A stretch of 64,000 nucleotides of DNA from assembly GCA_001683735.1 (NCBI GenBank), contig LUGG01000005.1, forward strand, positions 1,240,001 through 1,304,000, given 5' to 3'. Positions 44,252 through 55,144 of the stretch are shown one piece after another (the stretch's first letter is position 1; each line of letters opens with the position of its first letter). The notes under the pieces are model-generated. The model was not told the origin of the DNA, searched no databases, and saw nothing but the letters and a program-made list of their open reading frames with translations. The position numbers were made by a program, and so were the translations under genes. This stretch comes from Grifola frondosa. Taxonomy: Eukaryota; Basidiomycota; Agaricomycetes; Polyporales; Grifolaceae.

Positions 44252-47200
44252 ATGTTCCCCCCAGCCTACAATTTTCCGGATCAGCTATCCACCAATCCTG
44301 TACGATCACAGATGCAGGACGACCCTTATGGCCAGCAAACAAGCTGGCATGCATTGGTTCAGCAGCAGGTCGGCGATCTGACGATCCCGCAAAGGACAAA
44401 TTCACCACAAGTTTCATCTCCGCAATCGTCGACCTCTTCCAAGGCTGAAGGCAGCTCTCATCTCAACCATTTTTCTAGTCAACTGTCGGCAGCAGCTCAG
44501 GCAATGGGATGGTCAATACCCGCCGATCTTGGTAGGTTTTCTACCAATTTGTCCGCTAAATGTCCTCATCTCGTCTTCTAGTAACCCGATTGCAAGATCA
44601 ATACCCTCAACATGCCAATTGGTCTTCATCATACCATGCAGACAATTTCTCGCTCCAGTCTGAGCAGTTGAACCACATAGTGCAACCACAGTTACCTGGC
44701 ACCGTCAAGACGGAGGATAACCGGACGTCCCAACTCAGCTCGCTTCCCAACGATGCCAATCAACACCTCCTAGAGCCGTCCTTGTATTCTATCGACGACA
44801 ACGCTCAAACTAACGGCGGTGGGTGCGAGCGAACCAAACCCAAGAACCGTCAAGGTGTCGCGAAGCGACCAGGAGCCTGTGCCAGATGCCGAAGGCTCAA
44901 GGTAAGATTGTTTTTCATGGAGTATTTTCTGTATACTCACCCTCCAACAGATGAAGTGCACCTTTGCGTCGGACAGCGCTGAAATCTGCTCAAGGTGCAG
45001 CGTCGGCGGCCATGAGTGTGTTTTTCCTGGACGCAAGCCCAGATCTCCGGGGTATAATGTATTCTCTGGTACCGTTATGGTTGTGCTGACTCACATTCTC
45101 CAGAATGCGCATGGTTCTTCGACAACAGATCCGCGAGAAGGACGCGATGATCGACACACTGCTCAACCAAGTGAACCCTGGTCCTGTTATGGCCACCCCG
45201 CTATCCTTGGTTCCATCGAGGCTGCCTTTGACAACCGAGGAACGTTCTGCGTATCGCGATGTCTTGACATACTTGGAGCGATTGACTGCGCAGAACAGTG
45301 CACGCTTCATGGGAGAAGGAAGGGCGAAATTCGACATATCCGCACTTGAAGATGTCTCTGAGGAGAGCGGCGAGAGCGACGACGAGGCACCTGACGGCGT
45401 GACCAGCCCGCGCCGGGCCTCCTCGCCGCGTGTCGGTATAACCCACCAAGTGGACACCCTCCTCGAGGCCTCCGCTCCTACGGGTATGCTGGCCTCGGCT
45501 TCGCTGCAGCATAGTCGCGCCACGGCCAAGTCGACCGTGGAATCGACCAGTGACGGAGCCTCCTCGCACAATTCCTCTGCAGAAGGCGGCATTGCCAGTG
45601 AAACGTACTTTTTGCCTGGTTCGTAGTTTCATATCCATGTGGTCGCCATGATGTGACTCACGCATTGACATGTAAATCAGGTCCGTCTTCGAATCTCGAA
45701 CTCCGCCGGCTCATCGTCGAGCGCCAGGCAGCTCCGGACATCCTGCTCTCCGGGTTGGTGACGCCCGACGATGTGGCGAAACTCTTCCAGATGTATGTCG
45801 TTTCGTAGTCTGTCGTACTGCCACGATGATCGACTGATCCTGATCCTTGACGCCCAGTCACTATCAATGGATCAATGTACGAGATTTGTGGTACTATGCA
45901 AGCGCGCCAATTTAACGCTACATTCCGCAGCCCATCATTCCCATCCTCGACGAAAACATACACACTCCCGCGGCAGTCCTTGGAAGGTGCCCGTTCTTAT
46001 TCACCGTTAGTGAGTCCTGGGCGTCTCCATCGGCCAATTTTTACCGCTGAACATGTTTAAATTAGTCTGCGCTGTGGCCTCACGATACTACCAAGAGAAG
46101 CCTCACATTTACGGGATGGCGATGCACTTTGCGAAGGCTGCCGCTGCCAATGCCGTCATCGACGGTTGGAAGACGATAGAGATGTGTCAAGCCTTCGCGC
46201 TCTGGAGCGTCTACAATCCCCCTGACGGCGTTGGGAAGACGATCGGGCCTGGTGTTACACCGGTATCGCATTCAGGTTAGTTTCAAATCTATGGTGCCTT
46301 AGCGGTATGTATTGACGACGGCGTGAAGACTTGCAGCCGAGTTGAACCTCAGCAAAATTCCGGACGTGACACCGACGGATGAGCGGCACGAGCGGGAATC
46401 CTGAGCCGGACCCGCATTTGGATAATGTGCTACATTATGGATCGGTGCTTGAGCATACAGTCGGGCAAAGCTTGGATGGTCCCGGAAGATCAGGTGCGCG
46501 CTGCCTTGCGCTTCGAGTACGATGCACTAATACGCCCTCTCCAGACGGTCCGCAATGCGACCGTGTGGTGCCAGAGCTCCAAATATCAGGGCCCGTGCGA
46601 TAATTACCTGGCAAGCCACGCGAGTCTCCTGTGTATAATGTCTCGCTTCGTCGGTACTGTCAACCCAGCAGCCGAAACAAATTCTGGGCAACCGAACAAG
46701 GTACGCATTTGCAATCGGTCCTTCGTTACGAAGCCAATCTTTTTTTTTTGCAGGACTTGGACTTTGTCGAAATACAGAAAATATACGACGAGGAGCTTCT
46801 TGCGTGGAAGAGCAGAACGGATGTGCGACACAAGGATGATAAAAGTTCGGGAGGTCAGAGAAAGTCTTTTATTTTCCCCTGTGCTTCACTCTTATACATC
46901 GTCTATCTAGATCCGGCACGCGTTATGCAGATTACCCTGATATACTGGTAAGTTGTCGTCTTCGTCATGGTGACATCCAAATCGCTGACCGGCACTCTCA
47001 CTTAGTGTCTTCAACTACTGCCGCCTCGTAATCTTCTCCTACGGTCTGCAACAAATGACCAAGAGGAACAAACTCAAGGAGGACACAATATATTTCACCG
47101 GGGTAAGCAGTTGCGATTTCCGATTTCCCCCCAGGAACGCCGTTTACGACGTATGACCACATAGTGCATCCAAGCTGCTTCCAGCCTGGTGAAGCTCATG

Positions 47201-47848
47201 GTAGAAGATTTCATGCCGACGGGATTCGTCAAGTATTTCCCCGAATTGGTATATGTACACGCAGCTTTTGGCGCAGTGGTCCTGCTCAAGGCAAGTGCCC
47301 GTCAGCAGCACCAGTCGACGAACGCTAACGGTTTGGTGGTATAGTGTCTGCGCCCAGAGTTCCGGCAGATGATGGACGAGCAACAAGAGGAACGCATCGT
47401 CGACATCATCAAGGGACTGTTCGACGCATGGACGTCGGACGACTTCTCCAAGGATGAACGCCACAACACGCAGATCTACGCGCGGTTCCTCAAACAACTC
47501 CTGGACCCGCACATCGCCCGCATAGAGAAGCGGCGCATGGGCGCGTCCGCAGTTGATGCGTCGTTGAATTCAAGTTCCACGTCGGAATTCACGCCGTCAC
47601 CCATATCAGACGACACACCCTCATTCCAGTTCCCCGATGCAGCACCTTTCGACGTCGACATGAAGGCGCTGCCGCAGTCTATGGAGGGAATGGTGTCAGA
47701 CGCAGGGGGATCTTGGGAGGAGCTGTACTCTCAGGCTCTCAATTCAGGGTATCTCGGCGGTGCTGCTGGTGGGGGGAGCTTCTTGGCATGGGAAATGACT
47801 ACATGGCTGCGATGATGAGTATGGGAAACGAGACGTGGTTTTTCTAGA
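44252..47848 (+). CDS. Zn(II)2Cys6 fungal transcription factor
   Basis: Nuclear regulator of unknown targets. ATG 44252 (MFPPAYNFPDQLSTNPVRSQ) begins a Gln/Ser-rich disordered region. The binuclear zinc cluster is split by an intron: CARCRRLK plus MKCTFASDSAEICSRC and SVGGHEC, giving C-x2-C-x6-C-x9-C-x2-C-x6-C. A coiled-coil dimerisation helix follows (MVLRQQIREKDAMIDTLLNQ), then the fungal-specific TF domain: VCAVASRYYQEKPHIYGMAM, AAELNLSKIPDVTPTDERHE, RIWIMCYIMDRCLSIQSGKA and FNYCRLVIFSYGLQQMTK. The acidic/Ser-rich tail holds FQFPDAAPFDVDMKAL. Three breaks each need one base: about 46226 (restoring RRWEDDRAWCYTGIAFR), 46397-46398 (HEREILSRTRIW) and 47785-47786 (FLGMGNDYMAAMMSMGNETW, stop at 47848). 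Many small introns otherwise splice cleanly. Confidence 0.85.
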
Positions 47849-48774
47849 GCAGCTGTCGATGAAATTCAGTCAGATTGTGATGTGGTTTCTTGCGAGGAAA
47901 ATATGTATATCTCGGTTGTACTTCGTAGCAGTTATTGTGTATATGTGATTATAGAATGGTCTGAGTTATACCTGCTGCTGAGACGTTGAATTGACTCGGC
48001 GATAGAAAAAAAACCGCCCCGGTCTCTGCAAAATGGGTGTGCAATAGAAAACTCTTGAGATTTATCGACTGTAAATCTCTAGAGCGGACCCGATGGCCGG
48101 CGTTACAAGCTGCTTCGAACTCCCAGAAAATCGCGAGGATCAGATACGATCCTTCCACAATACCAGATCATTCCGGTCTTTTATTTTCCGATCGCCTATG
48201 TCAGATTATGCCGGGTCCCTCATCTTCAATTGGACGCGCGAGCTGGGAAAGCTCATGACGTCTATTGTTATAAAGTTGCGTTCTGTAAATTTTACGCGGC
48301 GCGGCAGATGGCGGGACCTAATGCAAGGTCAAGTGCTATTGTCTAAGTTGTCCGAGTCAGCGAAAGATGGCCACTTAGTCATAACGCATCGAGACGTACT
48401 TCTTCCTGAACACAAGTAGGTATATGCTCAAAATCGAGACATGAAGGACGAAGCTTGATGGATTTCGTCAACGAATTCCGAGTCCTCCTGGTATTATTTC
48501 CGAGAAGCTGTCAATGTTCCGGTAGCTTGAATACGAACAAAAATGACAGGTTCTGGAAAATGCGACTCAGTGGCTAGCATCAAAGGGATAGTCGTCCGGA
48601 GTTCCTGAGTTCCCTATGGCTGCGTCCCCCTAAATGACCGCCGTCGACAATATTCTCAAAGTTATGTGCGCACCTGGAGCAACTTTCAGACCAGAAATGG
48701 AGCGATTACGTGATCATGTGAAAGGACGCCCCTCGACAACAGCCACTAGTTCTCAGGGAACCACCACTGCCAGC
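47849..48774. other. Intergenic region upstream of the CHZ gene
   Basis: Contains the 3' flank of the regulator and the leader of the next gene. A start at 48634 is in frame with the CHZ gene and would add 47 residues of low-complexity sequence. The downstream ATG is preferred. Nothing else was recognised. Confidence 0.4.
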
Positions 48775-49382
48775 ATGTCGTCGCGCAGCAAACGTCGAGC
48801 AGACCCAGAACCAGAGAAGAAGGGCCGGAGCAAAAAGTGAAGTGTGTTCATTCGGGTCGTCGAGCGGCTTGAATAATATCACCCAAGGGCGAAACGGGAG
48901 GAGGATGACTTTGAGGAGGGCAGCGACGGTTCTGAGGAAATCGAAGAGGGTGCGTAACAACATTTACCTAATCAACACTCTTCATCTGAGAGGAGCATCG
49001 TTTAGACGAGCTTGAAGCTCTCCAACAAAGTAACATCATCGAAACGGGCCGTAGGACGCGAGGAATCCGTGTCGACTATACCAAAGTGGAAGGATTCCAT
49101 GCAGATGATGACGACGATGAAGACGAGGAGGAATTGAAGCCGAAACGTAAAAGAGGGAAACAAGCAAAGGCCGCCGGTAGTTCCCAAAGTCAGAAGAAGG
49201 TGGAAAAGGCACCGACTGCAGCGAAGGCGAAGCCAGCACCGGCTCCAGCGAAGGCAAAAAAAGTCATCGAGTCTGATGAGGAAGAGGAGGGCGAAGAAGC
49301 TAATGACAATGAGGACGATAACAAGGACGATGGTGGAGATGAAGGTGAGGGCGAGGACGACGTTGAAGAAGATGAAGAGTAG
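48775..49382 (+). CDS. CHZ1: CHZ-domain histone chaperone (H2A.Z-H2B type)
   Basis: Chz1-type chaperones carry H2A.Z-H2B dimers to the SWR1 remodeller in the nucleus. ATG 48775 gives MSSRSKRRADPEPEKKGRSK. Two introns (after the SKK codons and before DELEAL) join an acidic segment, KREEDDFEEGSDGSEEIEE, to the diagnostic CHZ motif SNIIETGRRTRGIRVDYTKV. A very acidic domain (HADDDDDEDEEELKPKRKRG), an Ala/Lys/Pro linker and a second acidic tail (GDEGEGEDDVEEDEE) complete the protein, which stops at 49382. The motif order and the charge pattern fit Chz1. The family is small and poorly conserved outside the motif. Confidence 0.8.
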
Positions 49383-49524
49383 GTCCGCTTCATGTATTAT
49401 CCAGAGTGAACACATGTATTGTGGCGTTATGTATGTAAGATCGAGGCAGCATCATCGGTTCGGGGATCATCGGACTCATTGCAAAAGACGAAATACTATG
49501 CGAAAAGATTGCATCTCCCATAAT

Positions 49525-52348
49525 TCACAACTTTGTACGAGCAGCAAGTCGCTGACCGCGTTCTAACATGGGCTTGATATATTCCTGCAATAAAGAGCAT
49601 ATTGGTGTCTGGTAAATGGATTAAATGTTGGTTGGGGCACGTACTTCGTAACCATCTGGCACTTGTAAGTGATTAAGAGGTTCCGTCTGTGCTTTGTTCC
49701 AAAGTGTCTGATAAATATCACCATCAAAAACGCCAAGTGCACTGACGATGTGGTCTCTCATCATTAGATTCTGAATATGTAGTAGAGGATGTAAAGACCG
49801 ACCTGTCGAGCTCCCAATCTGTGAAGCCGAACGCATCTATCAGGCCGATGGCTTCTGGGAGAAGTTCAAGGCAAAGCTGTTTGATGGCCATCCGCACACT
49901 CCTCGTTGAGTCCCGAGGATGTAAAAGAGTCGGAGACGTCGGCCCAGGTATCAGATCAAAAGACAATATATCGGTCAGGGCCCGTTCGACCGTCATAAGC
50001 AGGTACTAATGTCACGTCAAGCTCAGCACGTTTGCTCAACTGCGAGCGACCGGGGCAGAAACGCACCAGTTTGAGCAATTTACCAACGACACTCGCTTCT
50101 CGATCTGCCAATCTACCCAGCAAGGGCTTGAGGATATCGTCTATCTGTGCAGCAACAAATGCTTCAGTGACTGCCTTGGAGACACGCTGGTCGACACTGG
50201 CATCCGGGTCTCCGTCGTTGGTTGCACGCTCCTTTACCATAAAAGCAGCTCGGCGTTCGAGAAGCAATACTGCTGTATGGGGGTCTTCCCAAGACGGCGC
50301 ATCCGCCATTGAAGGGGATTCTTCAGCCGTGACGAAACGAAGGTATCGGGTAGAGGGCGTGAGGACAGACGAAGATTGTGAACTGAGCGACAACAGATGG
50401 CGGTACGACTTCAATGCCGCTCTGACCACTTGTTGGTCGAGCACAAAGTTATCGCCTTCATACCTGTAAACGTTGAGTGGGCTGCATCTCTATGCATTTA
50501 GAGCAGAAACGTACGTAGCGCTGGGCAGGTAGTCTGCATACATGCGACCGATGCCCGCAAATTCGCTGTATCCGTGACCGCCCATGGACCGGCGGGCCGT
50601 CTCGAGGTCTTGGATGCCGGTTGTGCTCACAAGGACTTTTAGTCCGCTCGTGGTGGCATGCATCTCTGCGAGCAGGGAAGTATCACCGGCTGCAAGGCGA
50701 GAGGACATCGTTGCAAATGCATTGCTCTGTCGCGGTTCGAGATTTTGTTAGTGTGGTCAATAAATTCACGATGGTCGAAATACCCACAAGGCTTCGGCCG
50801 AGGAGAATGAAGACAAATGCATCGGCGAGAATGGGAAGCAAGCGATGGTAGACCGAAGGATATGTGATGACCTGTCGTTCAAGATCATCCGCATCTTTGT
50901 TGCCTTGCCTCCGGACAGTTGCATACCGGATTGCGATCGTAGCAGCTGAACACATGTGAGATATAATAACGAAATAATGATGTGGCATCACCGTACCCTT
51001 CGCGATAGTCCAACCGCCGCTGCTCACCATGCTAAATACCTGTAAGCAAAGAGCCTGGCTTCATGCAAAAATAGCCTTACGATGATCGGATGTACAACAT
51101 CTGGAGGCGCAGATTTTATACCCCATTAGCATGGAATGCAAAACTTTCGATGAAAAAAAAAAGATATTACACCACCATAGCTCAATTTTGCATGGGGAGG
51201 TCGAATATATTCGCCATCTTCGGTGACACCGGCAAATGCTGAGAGCATGTTTTCTCTCGGGATGCGGAGATGATCAAATCGAGCGTAGCCATTGTCCACA
51301 GCTGCGTAGCCCGCCATAGCCTTCGGACCTACAAAACCGCATCGGTAATTAGTAGTGCAGACAATGAGTCTTACACAATACGCACCAATATCGCCCATGG
51401 TAATGCCGGGAAGGCATACTGTGATCCTCTGCACAAAATGAATACTACAACATAGGACAGTCATAGGGAGCCGCCACCTACTCAACGAACGGAGCTGCAC
51501 GAAGAAGAGATGTGGACCGACGTCCATTCCCGACGGCAATATCAGTCTTGCTTGAACCACTCCGTGCGTCGAGGTCTTGCCCAAACCACCTATCCACCAT
51601 TTACTGCTAGTGAGGGTTGGAGAGTGTATTTCGAACTCTTGGGTATCGGGAAGATATGTGGCAGTGGTTTCCAGCGATGACACATTTGTCCCATGACCAA
51701 GTTCGGTCTGCAAATAACACCTTCGTAGCAAATTAGCCTACAGCGGAGGGCCGAGATGTTGAGGTGACTAACCCTAAGATACCGCGGTTTGCAACGAGGG
51801 CACCGTACTTTGCGATCAGCTCGGGGGATCCCTGAGACATGACTACCGGCTCAAAAGCTGCCAGATCGCGATCACTCAATAATTCCGACATCGAGACAAA
51901 AAACAAGCTGTCGCACCGATATTGTGGAGGGTCATGGGCACAGGCTCATCTATAAGGTCAAACGCGAGAGAAGTCTCCTTGGCGGACCATTTATGGAGCT
52001 CCCTCAATTCGTAGATCCTGTTCGCCATGGCAAGCCCCCGCTTGTAGCGTTCTTGTCGGCTCGAGAAAGGCCTTCTCACACGAAAGTTGGTTTAACGAGT
52101 ATGAGTGCATTGTTTCATTTGGAGTCCACCTACCTCGACGATTTGTCGAAAATGGGATCATTGGAGATGATCTCGACTATTCTTTGACGCGTCGTCCATT
52201 GCTCGTCACCTGCACGTCAATTCGTTAAGATCTGTATCGTTCGAGTACAACTACACTGACCCCACAGGAACTTCTGCAGATTCACGCAGCTGACGCTTGC
52301 TCGCTGTCTAGCATGCGACATATCCGATTTGGTTCTAGACTCGGCCAT
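49525..52348 (-). CDS. Acyl-CoA oxidase, peroxisomal
   Basis: First step of peroxisomal beta-oxidation: FAD-dependent oxidation of acyl-CoA to trans-2-enoyl-CoA, giving H2O2. ATG 52348 reads MAESRTKSDMSHARQRASVS, then the N-terminal helical part (SRQERYKRGLAMANRIYELR). The FAD/acyl-CoA middle domain is next: TELGHGTNVSSLETTATYLP, SSKWWIGGLGKTSTHGVVQA, GMDVGPHLFFVQLRSL, and DNGYARFDHLRIPRENMLSA. The C-terminal ACOX domain contains TARRSMGGHGYSEFAGIGRM and the catalytic-base region YEGDNFVLDQQVVRAAL. Introns are numerous and all traced splices hold frame. The final exon encodes EYIKPMLERGQRLAARTKL, so the protein ends in TKL, a variant of the peroxisomal PTS1 signal (usual form SKL/AKL). Confidence 0.92.
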
Positions 52349-52810
52349 TTCGACGTGGGAGTACTGTGGATGAAAACAATGGTTGTGATGGGACGTGAAT
52401 CTGCACGGACTGTGAAGCGCCGTCACTGGAGGAGTTCGTCTCAACGAGCTCTTGCCAACGAACACACGACCGTAAAGGTATGCGTTGAATGCAGGTTGGT
52501 TGAATCATATGCGGGGCCCCGCATAGAGAGTAGACCGAATTGCCGGTCTTTGATCGATCTCAAGTGGTCTCCGAGCGTTATAACGTTAAACGTTAACGTT
52601 CAAATTCAGACGTTTTTCAACGTAATCGTAATATACATAATGTTGCAGCTGAGCATCGACATCTAAAAACGAAGTCTACTCTAAACCATTCGAATATTAC
52701 AAAGAATTATTGGCGACGATCCCACTGCGGTAGTCGACTCGCAAAAATACCTGTCCGCGATGTCCGATGTGAACCAGCGCAACAAAGATTCGAAGGAAAC
52801 TCACCCTTGT
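52349..52810. promoter_or_regulatory. Promoter region of the acyl-CoA oxidase gene
   Basis: Between the oxidase start and the 3' end of the transporter gene. It holds a perfect 16-bp palindrome, ATGCGGGGCCCCGCAT (52509-52524), that includes CGG and CCG half-sites spaced by four bases, the type bound by Zn2Cys6 dimers. A cluster of AACGTT words (about 52574-52601) follows. The regulatory role is inferred. Confidence 0.45.
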
Positions 52811-55144
52811 TTACTGCTCGCTAACGTACTTCTCGTCCTGCACCTTGAGCTCCGAGGGTGTGGCACCTCCCGCCTTCATAGACGCGCGCTCGAGGGTGCC
52901 CTTCTCCACCTCCGCCTTGACCTTCCTGAAGTGCGCCTCCTCCTCCCAGACGAACGGGCTCTTACTCATGAACAAGTGGTCCATCTCCTCGAGCGTGCGG
53001 TTCGCAGTCTCGGGGTAGAAAGCCCACACCATCGGGATGCTCAGGAAGTTGATCGCGCCAAATATATGCAGCGTGTTCTCGCCAATGCGCGCAAACATCA
53101 CCGGATTGAGTAGCGTGAGCCAGCCGTTCCCTGCATCATCATCGACGCGCCAGTCAGCGCCGGATACGGGCGACGAAGCCTACGCGGGACCTACCGATCG
53201 ACCACCCGAAGACGCCGAACGCGTTGCCTTTGGCGCGCACCTGCAGCGGGAACGTCTCGGTGGGGTACACCCAGGGGATCGTCAGCCAGGTCGCGCCGAA
53301 GATCGCGGTGTACATGAAGACGAAGAGCGCGGCGGCGCCTCCGTACTGCGATGCCTTTTCGGGGTGGTCCTTCAGCAGGCGGCTGAATGCGCCTGCGAGG
53401 ATCAGCGAGATGCCCTGGCCAACGGCGCCCCACCACAGGCCAACACGTCGGCCGAGGCGGTCGATCGTCACGACGGCGAGTAACGTGCTGATCATGTACG
53501 TGATCTGAAGAGAAATTCACTGTCGACGATTGGGGCACTTTGAGCAAATGTAGGGGACATACATCATTCAAGCCAGAGAGCCACTGAGACTTGCGAGCAC
53601 CATATCCAGCCTCGGAGAAGATGGTGGGCGCATACACAGTGATAGCCGCGATCCCGACCCACCTAAGCAGATGCCAGACCGGTGTTAAGTCGAACGAAAG
53701 ACGGACATAGAGCGTGCTCACTCTTGAATAATCTGCAGCCAGATAGAAAGCTGCACGCGCCGCGCGATGTGGAAGCCACCATCGTTACGCCCAAAGAACA
53801 TCGAGAAATACGAATTACGTCCGGCGTGCTCCTTCTCGAGCACGTTGGCCGCGACTATGTCGTCATACTCCGCTACCGCCGCAGATGCCTCGATGTTCCC
53901 GTCGTCGGAACGCAGGCGACCAAGGATTTCGCGCGCTTCCTGGTCCCGGCCCATCTTGACAAGCCAACGGGGACTCTCTGGACACGTATTAAATATTGAA
54001 CGAAGGTGCGATGCATCGCACAGGACTCACCAGGCATCAGAGGAAGACAAGCCTATACATTAAATAGGCGAGTAAGACTCCCTGAGACGTCACGGAAGAG
54101 ATATGACGTACTATGAAACCCAAAACAGGAAGAATCTGAAAGGCGATGGGGAACTACACATAATAGCTCTACTCAAAGTTCGGCTGCAACACCGTTCTCA
54201 CCACCAGGAGAGATCGCTTACGCTGCAAAGTTTGCCGAATACGCGAAGTTTGAGTGGAGCTAATGATGAGAACAAGCTTCCAGCTCGTACGACAGATGTT
54301 ACGTACCCGCCATCGTACTTGGGACGTGCCGTCCCCAACGAAGCCCAAACCGAACTCAAGCCAGTAAGCGACCACGACGCCGAAGATGTTTAGAGTGAAT
54401 TCGCTCGCAATGAACGCGCCTCGCGACGTGTGCGTTGCGACCTCCGCACTCCAGACGGGGACGATGGCGTTAAGGTGCCCGGTACCAATACCGTTAATGA
54501 TGCGTGCACAGCACATCCTGGGTAACCGATCTTAGATTGTGCTCGGTAAGATGTAAGAGAAGTTCACACCATGCGACATTCTGAGCCGAGCATTGGAGAG
54601 ATGCGCCGAGGAGAACCCATATGCTACCCTGTAACAAACGGTAAATTTGACGCAAAAGCGGCTTATTTAATGCATGAATACTTACCAAGAACATGGTCTT
54701 GATTCGTCCAATTCTGCAAAGGCAATGTGAGTTACAGACTGGGGAGAAAATTCGATAGATATTACCTGTCACCCAAGATGCCTCCCATAAGACAGCCGAG
54801 AAGAGTGCCAAAGTAGTATATGCTAACAATACCGCCCTGTCTCGTAGGCTCTGTGATAGTTGCTACGTAACCTTCTGAGGGACCTTCATAGCTTTATTTC
54901 GCGAAATGCGTGAGAACTACGAAGTTCAGATGAGATAGTGACTTACGTTGAATATCCTAGCTTCATGACTCGGACGTAGTCGGGAGATGTATTGACACCT
55001 CCCATCATGCCTTGGTCATAGCCGAAGCTTGAGGCAAATGAGCCACTGGTCATTTACTAGCACCGAGGGGACTCACAAGAAAATCGCCAGCCCAGCGACC
55101 GCATTGATCGTATAGTACAGTTTTCTGCCCGCAACTTTAGACAT
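52811..55144 (-). CDS. MFS sugar transporter (hexose/pentose type)
   Basis: Twelve-helix plasma-membrane sugar:proton symporter of the fungal sugar porter family. ATG 55144 gives MSKVAGRKLYYTINAVAGLA and the first helix, then SFASSFGYDQGMMGGVNTSP. Signature motifs follow: CARIINGIGTGHLNAIVPVW with SAEVATHTSRGAF, PLMPESPRWLVKMGRDQEAR (PESPR motif, intron inside), WVGIAAITVYAPTIF, VVTIDRLGRRVGLWWGAVG (DRxGRR), WLTIPWVYPTETFPLQVRAK and PETANRTLEEMDHLFMSKSP (PETxxxxLEE motif). The C-terminus EKYVSEQ stops at 52811. All splices examined are in frame. Substrate range (glucose, xylose or other) cannot be read from sequence. Confidence 0.92.
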
